Below, in pieces: positions 22,838 through 35,199 of a stretch of 64,000 bases of DNA. The DNA comes from Isoperla grammatica (lineage: Eukaryota; Arthropoda; Insecta; Plecoptera; Perlodidae), in the NCBI GenBank assembly GCA_945910005.1, contig OX246739.1:7160001-7224000 (forward strand). The letters are read 5' to 3'. A model generated the notes under the pieces. That model was not told the origin of the DNA. It saw only the letters and a list, made by a program, of their open reading frames with translations, and did no database searches. A program made the position numbers and the translations under genes. The stretch's first letter is position 1. Every line of letters starts with the position of its first letter.

Positions 22838-25800
22838 GATTCAATTCGAGGTATCTGTTTCAAGCCAGCCAACTTAAACAGTACCATAAACATGTTATTT
22901 TCGGCAAATTTTGTTCATAAATTTATGTGCTCAAGTTTGAAAATGTGTTAAAAGTCTTTTACAAATTACAAAATACATGTTAACTCCCATACAATATGTA
23001 AAATCATCCTTTAAATTACAAGTTTAAATCTGTGCATTGTTTGTCATTAATTTATATATTCAGTTACTAGTGAATACGATTCTGGTACAAACTTGTGATT
23101 TGTTGAATCATAGTTGAGCTTAGTACAATTATTTTTCTTTTTTAACTTGGTGTCTCACTGGCCAAAGATAAAGATGACATTTATTGTGTTGTCAGTAACT
23201 TGCTTTCTATGATTAGCAAGTATGGTCACTTTTCATGAACACGGTTATTTGTTGAATAGCTAAGCATATTTCGTGCACATATTTTTTTTTATGCTGATCC
23301 AGCAAATTTGTGTATGCTTTTTGCTTTATAGGTCTATAAATAAACTTAATAAATAGTTGTTGCCAGTTTTATTTTTGTATTGTTTTTATGGGTAGCCTAG
23401 AGACCATACCAGATGCAGACCCAATTATGTATTTCCTTGCTACATAAAAATGAATTAAGATTTTTTTGCAAGCTTTACTATGTAGCCTATTGTTTTGTTT
23501 GTTGATTATACATTTTAAATATTGCAATCTGCAATATGGTTATGGTATCGATTATTTAATTCTTTCTAATCGTACCAGATAATGCCAGGGGAGGGGGGGT
23601 AAAAAGCAACACATATTTTAGATAAGATCGCTCTGGCGACTTATGCCCGCGGTAGACTATGTTGATTAGAACGGTTGAAAGTAGCTAATTTGATCATTGA
23701 TGCCCGAGATTTCTGTAGAATGCACAATGCACCGCCACTGCTATTAGTTTCTTTGGCTCAGTCATGTATCTTGGATAGCAATATCAAATGTTGTGAACCA
23801 ACTTTATCAATTGCCTTGATTACAATTGGAACAATTCTAAGGCTTCAGCCATTTTTTTATAACCATCTATCTATTCTATACGTATAACACTTTGCAAAAC
23901 GTAGTATTAATTTCTTTTTATGTATTATTATGTATTTTTCTAATAATTGTATTTAGTATGCTGGATCCTTGTGTCACCCAATTGTACGTTGGATAGCAAA
24001 GTAAATTGTTCTTCTCTTACGGGCATTACGCTACATCGTGGCATCTGACCATCAGTACATCTCAATTAAATGTTACATTCTTGGAATAATTTGTAAGGTG
24101 ATTATGTTGCTGGCCCACTCCTAAAAAGTATGATAGGCCTATAATATATTTAATGCTGGGCTTGATGGCCAGTGGCCTTGTATTATTCATGTTCTTTTTT
24201 TTTTAAATACTAGAAAGTTGCTGGATCAGTAATAAAGTGAAATCATAGATGCATTGAATAATGAAAATAACAGCTACGATTTTTTACTGTTTATTATATT
24301 CTATTTTGAATACACCCTTTGTAAGCAATATATGTATTTAAATTATATGCAATGCATTATAGATATATTATTATTCTGATTGTCGTACTGTAACTTACCT
24401 ATTCACATATTTTGTTTAGTTGAAACTTGAAAATGATATTGCCTGGCTATATCTGTTTAAGTGATATTACTGAAATATAAAGTGGTTTGCATTTAAAATT
24501 TTAAACATGAATATGATGTTACCTTACTACACATCACATCAGCTGCATCTATCCATTTCCAGTGGTGGTAGTACACATTAGTGCTTGCTATAGTACTGTA
24601 TATTAAATTTATTTTCTAATATTTATTTTACTGCGTATTTTTGTTTCCATGTTCTATTATTAGCATTAATTGTTATGAATTTGTCCAGTAAATTTTGCAT
24701 GCAAGTGGTTGATATTATGCTTTATGTATTTATTATTTTGATATCTGTAAGATTAGATGGCAACTTGTAGGATCATTTGAACCATATGAGTTTGCCACTG
24801 CAGTATTTTCAGCGTGCTATTGCCAAGAGCCTAAAATGGCTTAATCTAAATTTTACGTGGCTAACATGGACGCAAGCAGACACGAAGGCTTCATAAAATT
24901 AATACAAATCATTGCTGTCTATGTAAATTGGCGATGTTTGTGCCAGAGGCGAAACTCGATAGTTTGCGTGGTGTCTTTTTCTTCTTTTTGGTATCGTTCC
25001 GTATCAAGCCGTACATTTCTTAGTTTCGGTGAAATTGTCTCAATGCACTTGTTATCAGTCAGCTACTTGTAATGTTTTGCAGCCTAAGTAGGCCTATATC
25101 CCCATTCCCTACACCTGCTATTTTATATGCTCAATGTTTCGGGAAGAAAAATAAGGTTGACAAATGCTTAAATGTTGTAGAGCCAAACACCCTATTAATG
25201 GTGACAAGAAGTCAGTCAAGAAATTTTGCAGTTATTGAGTTGCTGTGATCCTCAATCACAAAACATAATTTTCTTCTAGGCAGTAGTTTTTGTTGATTTA
25301 TATGTTGTAGGCCTATTGTTCGTTTTTCTCGCATTTGAAAATGGGAAATGTAATCTTTCCGAAACATTGAGCATATTAAAAATTACATTTTATTACTACC
25401 AGTGACCGTTTTATAATCATAAAATTTATTTTGAGCAAAAGAAGAATATGCACCTTGGAGTTACTAAAAAAAAACTTGTTTGAAGGTAAGGTACTAGGTT
25501 AAAATAAAATACACTAAGTTATCTGTTTAGAAGGACCTAGACATAATATATATAATATAGGCCTAGTTTGTTTAACAAAAATTTACAAGTACTTAGTCAT
25601 GAACAAAACAGAAAGTCAATGTCATGTCAGTTGCACCACTGCCAGCATACTGTGAAGTGATGGAGTGCCTCAAGCCACCAGTCTAGAAAAGCAAGTGACA
25701 ACCACATTGCAGGTAAATAAAAAGTATTTTATTTTTGACAGTGTAGGCCTACTCTACTGGGTTATTAATAAGCACTAAGCAGTCTTAGGGAGAGGTGCGC

Positions 25801-25862
25801 TACTCGTAGCATGATTTGTTTTCCTGTAGGGCAACTAGTAGTATGCTACTTTGTTTACATTC
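22838..25862. other. IPO7 3' flank, no further gene seen
   Basis: AT-rich sequence after the importin stop. Two overlapping-range AATAAA hexamers occur at 23339-23344 and 23348-23353, about 500 nt after the stop, and are plausible poly(A) signals. Beyond them I see no exon, RNA gene or repeat with clear boundaries. The open frames at ~23675-23887 and 24857-25072 have no family signature. Confidence 0.45.
23339..23353 (+). terminator. Candidate poly(A) signals for IPO7
   Basis: Two AATAAA hexamers lie 9 nt apart, ~500 nt downstream of the importin stop codon. They are the first canonical pair in the 3' flank. Later hexamers exist, so the real 3' end may lie further on. Confidence 0.4.
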
Positions 25863-26224
25863 AGGGTGTGTTCCAACTTGATTTTTGCCTGCTATCCACT
25901 AACCTGCTACACACTAAACACTAACAGCTTTGGACACGCCACCTAGTATGCTAACACAAAGATTATTGTTATCATATCAATCATCTAATGGGAATAAATA
26001 CGATTATAATACTTCCACTTACATTCAATACCTGATTGGGTATTTTCCTAACCTAAAAAGTATCAGCTGTGATGGCTGGTATCAACCATCTTGGTTTGGT
26101 GGGTTAGTCGGTGTCGTAGTGTACAGTTTCGGCCAGCATTGGTCGTCTGCTTGTGAAGCCACTTCCTTTCCATTACTGTATAACTAAGCTTAAATACGAA
26201 AAACGTCAAGTTGGAACACACCCT
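25863..26224. mobile_element. DNA transposon/MITE, termini AGGGTGTGTTCCAACTTGA
   Basis: Perfect 19-bp inverted termini enclose 362 bp. The target duplication is not clear. The interior is imperfectly self-complementary and has no convincing coding frame. The terminus resembles that of the element at 45517-45963 (GGGCTGCGTACCAACTTTGA), so both may belong to one superfamily. Confidence 0.65.
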
Positions 26225-27107
26225 CAAATTGTAGCAAAAGCAATATCATGCTACAAATTTTGTAGCTGTAGTGAGAAAAGTGGCGTGGTAAACCCTACCT
26301 ATACACCGCTACTTCGATAGTGACTCATTACCCACGCCACACGAAAATCAGGAGTGTCAACTGTTAGAAGAGTTAAAAAGGTGTGGGACTGCAAAATAAC
26401 TGCTGTATTATAACAGGGGGGGGGGAGACCATATGCCAAACTAAGAGATAAGACATCAGCAAGGTGAATACAGACTTAAAAGACTGGATAAAAGAGAAAC
26501 AGAAAATATAAGAGATATTTTGATTAGAGTTGTGATTAGGACACTAGGTTTCATGTACATTTATATACAATATTTGTAAGGCCTGTCATACAACATATTG
26601 TTATTTTCGTTGGATTTATTTGATTATTCCTTCTTGAATTACAATCAGTCTTGTTACTGAGTGGGTAGACTCTATCTTTGCCTAGGTCAATTAAAATTCC
26701 AAAGCACAGGACATATTTTAATTGGTGTTGTGATGTATATTTTGCGACATTGACAACCGCAATACTTGATTCATGTAGGCCTAATTAAACTTGTGTGAAT
26801 AGGTACTAAATAGCAATGAACGCGGCAATAAAAGTTTAAATAATTTATTGACAGATGGGTTTAAGGTGAACAGATCAAACCTTTATGTAACTACTAGTAG
26901 TACATTTCATCAGATTTGTACAAGCTGTATGTAGAAAAAAAATATATGAATTCATATAAATAATAATATACTAGGCTTAATAGGCCTACCGGTACATAAA
27001 CAGTTTACAGTAGCAGTTATTTCTACTACTGTTCTATGCACATTGTTGACTTATTAATAATGGGACACAATGCAAGAAGTCAACGGAACATAATATTGTA
27101 TATTTGT

Positions 27108-27886
27108 TAGGGATGTCAACGATTACGATTAAATCGATTCGATTAATCGATTATTTAAAAAAAAAATCGATTTTAAATTTTCGCGCTTTTTTAAATTTAG
27201 TTCTCAAGATCTGCCGCCTATTCGAGCGCGAGCGCTAGCGCTAGCATCGCTATTGCTCACAGTTTCATTTACAGTAGGCCTAGGCCAATGCCTAGGCCTA
27301 AGAACAGCAACAGCATAACTTTGTGTCATAATTTGAGCCGAATTTCCAGTCATATTTTGAATAGCTGTGTCTAGTCGCCTACCCTAGACCCAGCATTCGA
27401 CGCCTACGATCTATAAAAATACGAGTTGTTATGTTTGTTCACAAATAACAAGAGAAGTAAGGTTAGAAAAGTCGCTACGATTTTTAGTTCACATCACGTA
27501 AATTTTAATTACGCTGCACATGAAAATAATAATATTACGACGCATATTCAACATACTTAATTACTTATTGGTTAAAAAAAAAACGGGAAGTGAATAACTA
27601 TAGCCCTTCAGGCCTAACTAGGACAGAAATTATCGTCGAAATCTTGGACAGAACATAACAAAAATACTCCGTGACGTAAAATATATCGATAGTCGAAAAG
27701 AAGTCGAATTGCGAACTCGTGGCTTGCGGGGGCAATTCAAACTAACCGAAACCAGACCGAAGTTTGGAAGAAACTTGCTACTATACCGACATTTAACAAA
27801 ACGATTAAAATCGATTAATAATCGATTATGGAGGTGAAAGTGAATTCGATTATCGATTATAATAATTTAATCGTTTGACATCCCTA
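27108..27886. mobile_element. hAT element, 8-bp TSD ATATTTGT
   Basis: The 779-bp element starts TAGGGATGTCAACGATTA and ends with the complement of TAGGGATGTCAAACGATTA. ATATTTGT flanks it on both sides (27100-27107 and 27887-27894). Subterminal regions are full of AATCGATT repeats. The middle contains a TAGGCCTA motif and no transposase frame. Confidence 0.87.
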
Positions 27887-28313
27887 ATATTTGTATACTA
27901 TTTACTTGCCAATGTATATAAATCAAGGGTAAGAAAGGTATCTTTTCCATCAACACCTATTTGGGTCAGTTCTTGAGTTTCTGCCCCTGGTGGTATAAAC
28001 CTTGCAACTACTCTTATGTTTGTGAGTATTGTACGTATTGTCTATAAAAAGAAAAGTTTCAAACTTCAAATACTTGGTCCTAGATGTCAAGGACATTAAA
28101 ATATGCATGGCACATATTATTGGTTTTGCTAAATGCCTTCAAACTTAGTGCAGACTTACTTCAGGTCTTAAACTTAGATTGTGTTCTTTATACCTTGACA
28201 TATGCAAGCCCAGTTCAACCAGGAACTTGCAAACTACTGGAAAAGATATTGATAAAGGAGATTTCTTTACTATCCTTGATTTATATATGTCAACAAGTGT
28301 ACATTCTACACAC

Positions 28314-28878
28314 ATCAAACCAATTTAGTCAAAATGATATTACATCACTATCAGTGCAACCGATTATAACTAGGCTACTTTGTGTCAGGTGTCAAAACTG
28401 GCTCAAAATAATCCGTTCTCCTGTCCCTTTCGTAACAAACTTGGATCAAAACAGTGCTAGCCAATATAGAACATACATAGCAGACACATTACATCAAGCT
28501 TCATATAGTGCAGATTCTGATTTTTCAAATGGTTTGTAAGACGAGTACAGTAACATCAAAATGTATTGACTAAATTAGTTTCATGTATATTGACTAAACA
28601 GTAAGAGCTGATATATTAGGCCTACTATTTCAGATATATTACACTTAACAATAAGTAGTTTTGCAAGTGCAACCTGAAACAACAGTATACCCCCCAATGA
28701 GCTAAAAATACTTATACTGTAGCAGACAAAATGCTGGCTACTTGTTGATCAAACCAATTTAGTCACAATGATATTACATCACTATCAGTGCAACCGATTA
28801 TAACTACTTGTCAGTCAGGTATCAAAACTGGCTCAAAATAATCCGTTCTCCTGTCCCTTTCGTAACAAACTTGGATCA
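28314..28878. repeat. Pair of ~135-bp direct repeats
   Basis: 28314-28448 and 28748-28878 match almost base for base, apart from a small indel region after CGATTATAACTA. Both run from ATCAAACCAATTTAGTC to CGTAACAAACTTGGATCA. They are separated by 299 bp of unrelated DNA. This could be a tandem duplication that has diverged, or direct terminal repeats of a short element. I saw no duplicated target site. Confidence 0.7.
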
Positions 28879-28957
28879 CTCCCACTACCATGTTTATTCA
28901 GTGTAACATATTCATAGGCCTAAACATACCTAGCTGTAGGACCTAATAATATAAAGG

Positions 28958-29147
28958 CACCCTATCAGTTGGAAGAAAACTCGATTGGATGAATACAATG
29001 CACACAACTAAAATAACAACATACATACCACACTTGCGTGACCTAATCTGTCAAGAGACGCTGTGATTAGTCTAGCGTGCGACCAATTGTTGTTATATTA
29101 TGAATTACTGTTCCAAAAGATTTATCTTCCAACTGATGCCCTTTTCC
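28958..29147. mobile_element. Candidate MITE
   Basis: ATCAGTTGGAAGA near 28965 is found inverted near 29130, with weaker similarity on both sides (GGCACCCT against GGAAAAGGGC). The inner part is not repetitive. The boundaries and target duplication are uncertain. Confidence 0.35.
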
Positions 29148-30289
29148 TAATATAAATACAAAACAACAATTACTGTGGACACTCATTGTTCAAATTCTTA
29201 TGTTCAGTATTCCACAGGTTACCTCTAGATGGAATCAATAACATGATTTCTCAGTAGATACACCTAAATATAAGTACAGGATTGGCTTGCAAACAATTGG
29301 GATTATAGATTTATATTGCTGTATCAACATTTGAAAGCTCACCGAGTGTATCACTGCATTGTTTGCTGGCTGCTTAGATTTGTTTTGTAAGCCAATTAAA
29401 TACCAGTGTTAAAGAAATAAATTCAGAAGGAACTAACGAACATAACTGACTTTTCAACAAACTTAGGGTACTCTTTTTATAACAAAAATGAAGTTGAACC
29501 TTCACATGCCTGTTAGTTTTTTTAGTTTTATAAAGTTAGGATAACATTTTTTGTGCATAGTAGGCTACACTGCCTGTACCAGTCACTGATGTTCTGTTGA
29601 TTTTGACAAACCTACATAATATAGGACATAACATCATACAGGCTGTAGTTATTATTTCCTAAGAATAAATCATCCAATGTGTAGTATTGTTAGTTCTTCT
29701 TCATATATGATTTCCAAATATTTACAGGTAACTTAATAATTTTAGCATACATATTTTAAAGAAACTTTTTAAGAGTTTTAGAATTGTATAATGATAAACT
29801 GGGCATTTAAATGGTTAAAAAATTTCCCAACACTGGCAAATGTATCCAAGTTGGTGCAAAATCTTAAGCTCGGACAGTATGCCTACATATAATTGCAAAT
29901 ACCAAAACCAATTTGACAATTTTTACTTAAAACTGTATCGAGTACGAAAGTGCTAACAAACCTGCATATAAAAATAAAGCAGTAAAAATGTATACTATTA
30001 AGGAAACTTAATATTTCATCAGTTTAGAGGTGATCCACCATTGTGCTAATGGTAATGGAGCATCGTCTTATCCAAACTCTTGAATTTAAGATAATTAATT
30101 ATACTTAGTAAATTATCAATAAAGCAAATTTTATGGTTTACAAATCCACTGCCCGGTACAGAAATGCACTCCGTTCATATATGTATTGTTTTTCTTAGTT
30201 ACAATATCAAAGAATTAAGTTATAAATTTAATCTGCCCACAAGAAGCACTCAGGTGATAAATAGTCTATAGACCAAGCTGAATCAGTAA

Positions 30290-33064
30290 TCATTTTAAAC
30301 ACCGATCGAAGTATACAGATCCAACGTAGCCACCTCGCATAGCTTTTTGAACATTTTGTTCAAATACTCGACGGTTGTTTTGCAACATTTCCGCAGCTTC
30401 TTTATTTAGAGGATCTTCAGGATTTGGTTCCTGAAAGTAGAAATTTATTTTAAACCACAGCATCAACACTTGTGATATTAACAGTAGCCCTAGAAGTGTA
30501 CTGAAACTGTAATACATTTTTGCACAAATAAGTCGGGGGGGGGGGCACAAATTCGAAAATGTAGAATTACTACAATCAGCCTTGTGCAGTACTGCTCTAA
30601 GTAGCATACTACGATTTTCATGTAGTGTGCTCCTTTGTATAACGTTAAATGTAGTTAAAGCGAGGAAAGTAGTGAGAGTTGTTGATGTATTTATTGGTGG
30701 TGCAGGTGTTGGTCACGGCTGTAATCATCGTTTAGTCGAGTGAGACACCATAATATAAGTAGGCCTATAGACCTAACTTAGATATTATTACTAGTGTGAT
30801 AAAGCATCAGTCGGTTGATCTGGACCCATTGTTATCAATGTGCGTGGCTAGGCTAGTGAATAGCCAAGAGTAGATAATGCTAGCCACCTGTTCCACAACA
30901 TACAACACTGGCCTAGTGTGCAAATAATCTGAAAGAGGATCATCTAAATTCATAAATTTCATAAAATTAGGCTTACTAATAATAGTCTTGTTCCTATCCA
31001 CCTTTGTGATCTGCAGGTGTTAAGCTCCTTCTTAACATTAAATGAATGTATGAATTTGTCTCTGCTGACAAGCCTATCACATTAAATATTAATTCTTAAA
31101 AAGTATGTAATTTAATTGGCAACAAGTTAAAGGCAATCCTTAAAGGGTGATAGTACTACATACTACCTACATCTATACTTACCAAAAACAAATACTGCAA
31201 CCCGTAAACTATAGAATTGATTGTAAGGACTGGTTTCCAATCTTCTCGTAAAATGTTGAGGCAAACGTTGCCATCCAAGTCAATGTTTGGATGATAAACT
31301 GGTGTTTCACATTTTACTTTGGGTGGTTCGTGTGGGTAATTAGGCCCTACTTTGAAACTAAAAACGAAGCGCCCTCCACGGTAAAAACCCTGAAATGAAA
31401 TAATGCCTTTATTATAACAGAATTACATAATCACATTCTACAAAAAACCTGAAAACAATTCACAAAACATTTAAGTAGGCCTACATATCGGTACCTAGTT
31501 ACAGTAGGCCTACTAATATTTTTACTACCGTACGGGGAACTTATTCCTTAGCTTATTTTACCTGCTCGAACACTGATAATCTTCAGAGAATTTAAATAAT
31601 TAAATGTTAAAAGCACTGGATATATATGCAGTTTCAGTGTGTGCAGAGCTGCCTAGTTCTAGTTTCTAGGGAGTGAGATACGGGTTTAAACGGGGTAAAA
31701 GATGCATGTGTTTGAAAAATCAGTCCATCTGAGTCTGACTTGCATAGAAGCGTGTACTGGCCGTGCACGAATCTGAGATCCCGCATCAACTGAACGGGAT
31801 GATATAAAACACGTCATGTAGGCATATAACAGCACAACGACTATAACAGCACGGCAACTAACGACGTCTATAATGGGAAGTGCTGCGATGCACAATTAAT
31901 AATTGATTCTTAATAATAGACAGATCAAAAGCTAAAGCATGTAGGCCTATAGAATGCAATCCAAATCTAAAGTCTGATCGGCTACGGAAATCTCCGAGAA
32001 AATTGATCTTTTCAACAATCTAACAATAAGGTAGACCTTTACCAGAAATGGAATTGTGTATCGCGTCGCAAGATAACACGGAAACAAACTTCAGCCGATA
32101 ATTACAGTTATAGGCCTAGTTGCCCGTTTCAGTAAGTCTTATCACAGTATAAGGAGCATACAGTATCGAAACTTGGGCGATATTCCATCGGCACACTCCT
32201 GCGCGCGCAGCCCTGGCGGCGAGTTATCCGAGTTAGCTCATTTTGTTGGTGAGGAGCGCGGCGAGGGGTGGCGAGCAGGTATCCCTCTCCCCCTCCCTCC
32301 AGGTCTCGTCAATGGTCTCGTTGAGTTTGGTCTAACCCACCGCTACGAACGCCACCCGCTTCCGTGCCGCAAGTCGTCTGCTGTGCCAGGCATAGCACTT
32401 TCGTTACTGTATGCTCGTTATACTGTGCTTATAGGTATTTGTCCTGGGCCTACTCTATAACTAGTCCACTATTACGTCTATAAATAAAAGTAAATCGATG
32501 TTAATAATGCACCATACCTCGTCTGGGCAGATTACTAGTTTGAACGTCAACAAGTCATCTGGATCAGGAAACTCTGTGTTGCAAGTCTTGGGTAAATTTA
32601 GCTCGTTGATATCTGGAAAGAATATCAGGATTCAGGTTTAATTTCTTGAAGAAAGGTTTAGGGTTTAGGACTCAATACAAAGTACGCCCGACCTAGGCCT
32701 AGTCTTGTTATAGGCCTAGGCTAGCCTAGGCCTAGGCCCTAGGCTAGGGCCTACATCAAGTGACATCAACTCAAGACTTTGGTTCTCTTCTGCAGCTGGC
32801 CCCTCCTTGCCCAGCCTATGGATTGCAGACTTTGCGACAACTGAGAGTTTAGGCCTACCTGAATGTTTAGCTCTCATGACTATAGGTATTACCTAGAATC
32901 AGTAAATTCAGTTCCTTGTCTAGGTCCTAGGCCTAGCAGGCCATAGCTCTAGGCCTACCTTTTGTTATTCTCAGCTGGGCAGCAGAAGCTTTTTTCTGAT
33001 TAGGCCTGCCAGGTACTGCTTCCCCATCTTTTTTCTGTTGTTTTAGAGAAAACAACTTTATCAT
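30290..33064 (-). CDS. UBE2M: NEDD8-conjugating enzyme UBC12 (UBE2M), complete, 4 exons
   Basis: Exons on the minus strand: 33064-32959, 32612-32518, 31389-31183, 30430-30290 (TGA). Junctions are GT-AG and the phases join, giving 549 nt and 182 aa; the vertebrate protein is 183 aa. [12 protein letters not shown] is the UBC12-specific N-terminal extension that docks on the NEDD8 E1. [11 protein letters not shown] opens the UBC fold. YHPN (His100-Asn102) is the catalytic HPN motif, and [10 protein letters not shown] holds the active-site Cys110. The C-terminus [14 protein letters not shown] is the UBC12 signature that separates it from UBE2F and ubiquitin E2s. It takes NEDD8 from UBA3/NAE1 and, with RBX1/DCN1, modifies cullins. 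An ATTAAA on the minus strand (30232-30227) is a possible poly(A) signal. Intron 2 (32517-31390) contains a MITE, and intron 1 is TAGGCCTA-rich. Confidence 0.97.
32131..32440. mobile_element. GC-rich MITE in UBE2M intron 2
   Basis: The ends are ~37-bp imperfect inverted repeats that share CACAGTATAA-GAGCATACAGTA-CGAAA. The interior is markedly GC-rich (CGCGCGCAGCCCTGGCGGCG) in contrast to the AT-rich intron. It has no coding signature. The exact boundaries and the target duplication are not clear. Confidence 0.6.
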
Positions 33065-34911
33065 CTTACAGATTCCTAACTTACGATTGAAGAATACTTC
33101 GCTTGAATAAAATTATTGTCACTGGAAGATTTTTGACACCTAAATTTACTTCCCGTTTTCCCAATCAAGGTTCAATCTCGCAGTCAGTCCGTCCGTCACA
33201 GTTATCGAGATGGGTGAAAATAATCGATTCTTTTTAATAATCGATTCTTTGCTTTCGATTCTTTCTACTTTTTATTCGATTTAATCGTAGAATCGATTCT
33301 CTAGCACCGCCAAAATTTGAATGTCATGTCTGGCTCCTACAGCTCCACATCCGCACCAGTTTGCCCCCTCGTCCGACCGTGTCTCCGTTGCTATCACAAT
33401 GTCAGGCTCCTGCAGGCCTGTCGGTGTCTGTGTCTGTGCCTGTCTGTGCAGCTGTCAAACTGTAAAATTTTTACAACGTGCCATGGTGCCACAATACAAG
33501 AGGCGACTATCTGAGCCCTTCGAAACTGCAAACACTGTTTGAAAATTACAGTGTATGGTATCATTCAATTTCTATAAATTCAACTTTTTTCCAGGGAGGG
33601 CAAGATTTGTCCATGACTCTGCCCCCCCCCCCTTCCCCCCCCCCCCCCGTCCCACCCTATGCAAGCTCGGGCGGGCAAGCTATCTACTACTATCTGCGGT
33701 TCCGACATCACTGCACACGCCGTATGTGCTTCAAAGTCGAGCCGTGTATCAGGGATGTAGGAGATGCAAAGAGGTAAGAAAATCAATAAGGTAGGTACCT
33801 GATTAGTTCCTTCACAACTATTCCAAATAACAGAGATAACTAAGGTGACCAGACGTACCGTTTGACGGGTACAGTACCGTTATCGGAACACTTGTACCGG
33901 TGTCCCGAGAGATGCATTGAAAATACGTATTTTTACCGGTTTGTAATTCTTGGGGAAAAGATATCCCAGTATTCTGTCAATAAAGAAAAGACAACGCGGT
34001 CGATTGTAACAGTGTGGGGGGGGAAGGGGGGGGGCGAAGAGGGACGGGCTTACAGTTGCTTGTCGGCTCTCTAGCCCTCGACTGTCTGTGGCTCTACCGA
34101 TTTCGAGTCTCTCGCTTTACCGCTGAGCCACCTCATTGTTAGGTAAGATAGAAAGAAAATCAATATTACAATCGAGAACTGATGACAGACCGCTACATGT
34201 TGTCAAATATACCTACTTGCATCGTTGCCATATCGTAGTCTACATTCCTGTCTGATCGCTCGATTGATAACAACGTGAGCAAGGGAATTCTCTGTACGTA
34301 GGTTTGTCGAGCGTGCAACTAAGATCGCGTTGAGGGATGAGCGGATATTCCTGTTTTTGTTGTTTCTTTTAAAATAAGTACTTTCAGGTACAAATTATTA
34401 CGTGCCACAAAAACTGTTAATCTGTACCATTGTCTGCGCGATTTTATTTTCAACAAAGGCTCAACAAATAAAATATTCAACAATTGAGTGCTAAACCACC
34501 TGCTAAACCCCAGACCCCTTACAATCCACACAACTATGCAACCACATAGTATACTAACTGATGGAACGGCTAACTGTCCGGCTAACTGTCCAGCTAACTG
34601 TCCACGAGTGTCCGGCTATAACTGTCCCACTAACTGTCTCGTTTTTTCACTTTTAAAATATGGACACGGACTGTTCTATAATTAGCGTTTCCTGTTGACC
34701 CCGGCCCATACTCATTTAGAAGGTATAAGTCTACATAATGTTATTATGACATTTTTGGCTTCAAACAGCTTATCTACTCTTGATCGGTATTAGTTGTTTG
34801 ACTAGTTTCTGTTTATTGATTTTTCCACTTCTTTGGATGTGTATTGAAATATGTTTAGTTTCAAAGAATATTAATATTTTCAAAACGTTGGTACAATCCC
34901 GACGAAAGGTC
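33065..34911. other. UBE2M upstream and intergenic DNA
   Basis: 33065-33200 is the UBE2M 5' flank. At 33215-33305 AATCGATTCTTT-type repeats recall the subterminal DNA of the hAT copy at 27108. At ~33843 a lone AAGGTGACCAGACG terminus appears. On the minus strand at ~34090-34133, GTGGCTCAGCGGTAAAGC looks like a tRNA box-A region without a good box B. C-runs lie at 33622-33650 and G-runs at 34015-34034. No gene is seen. Confidence 0.4.
34567..34637. repeat. GGCTAACTGTCC minisatellite
   Basis: Short array of a 12-bp unit (GGCTAACTGTCC, with GCTAACTGTCCA and ACTAACTGTCTC variants), with about five imperfect copies, one interrupted by CACGAGTGTCC. Confidence 0.6.
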
Positions 34912-34923
34912 AATAAATATAAT

Positions 34924-35199
34924 ATCGATAGAGATGGCTAAATGGTAGGCCTAAGACGCGAGACAAATTCGGGAGGTCACCGGTTCGATTCTGGGCACCG
35001 GCTGTTCTGACTAATGGTTTTTCCGAGGTTTTCCTCAGTCGTAAAGGCGAATGCTGGGACGGAGGCATACTATCAGCCTTCAGACATTCCTATAAACTAT
35101 ACAAACACCCTAACATACCAAATAAATCACCTAAAGAGAGACACATCAGGTAAAGCTGGTGTGCACCCTATAACAGGGATTCCTAAAAAAAATATTATT
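34924..35199 (+). mobile_element. tRNA-derived SINE, 12-bp TSD AATAAATATAAT
   Basis: The tRNA-like head has box A (TGGCTAAATGG, ~34945) and box B (GGTTCGATTC, ~34983), the internal pol III promoter. The body follows, with GGTTTTCCTCAGTCGTAAAG and AATGCTGGGACGG, and then an A/T-rich tail. The 276-bp unit is flanked by identical 12-bp repeats AATAAATATAAT (34912-34923 and 35200-35211), the long target duplication expected of LINE-driven retroposition. The head is not a functional tRNA because its stems do not pair. Confidence 0.85.

Larger units (their letters stand above)
27895..30289. other. Intergenic between IPO7 and UBE2M
   Basis: Mostly plain AT-rich DNA that includes the probable 3' UTR of UBE2M on the minus strand. 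It holds the 135-bp direct repeat and one MITE candidate listed separately. A 151-codon open frame at 28084-28539 has no recognisable domain, and its 3' part is the repeated segment, so I do not call it a gene. Confidence 0.45.

Noticed and set aside
28084..28539. 151-codon open frame on the plus strand
   Set aside because: No domain or family signature and a composition like the surrounding DNA. Its 3' third is a repeated segment that occurs again at 28748 without the frame.
34090..34133. Possible tRNA gene (GTGGCTCAGCGGTAAAGC on the minus strand)
   Set aside because: Only a box-A-like part is present; there is no proper box B or acceptor-stem pairing. At most a truncated SINE head.
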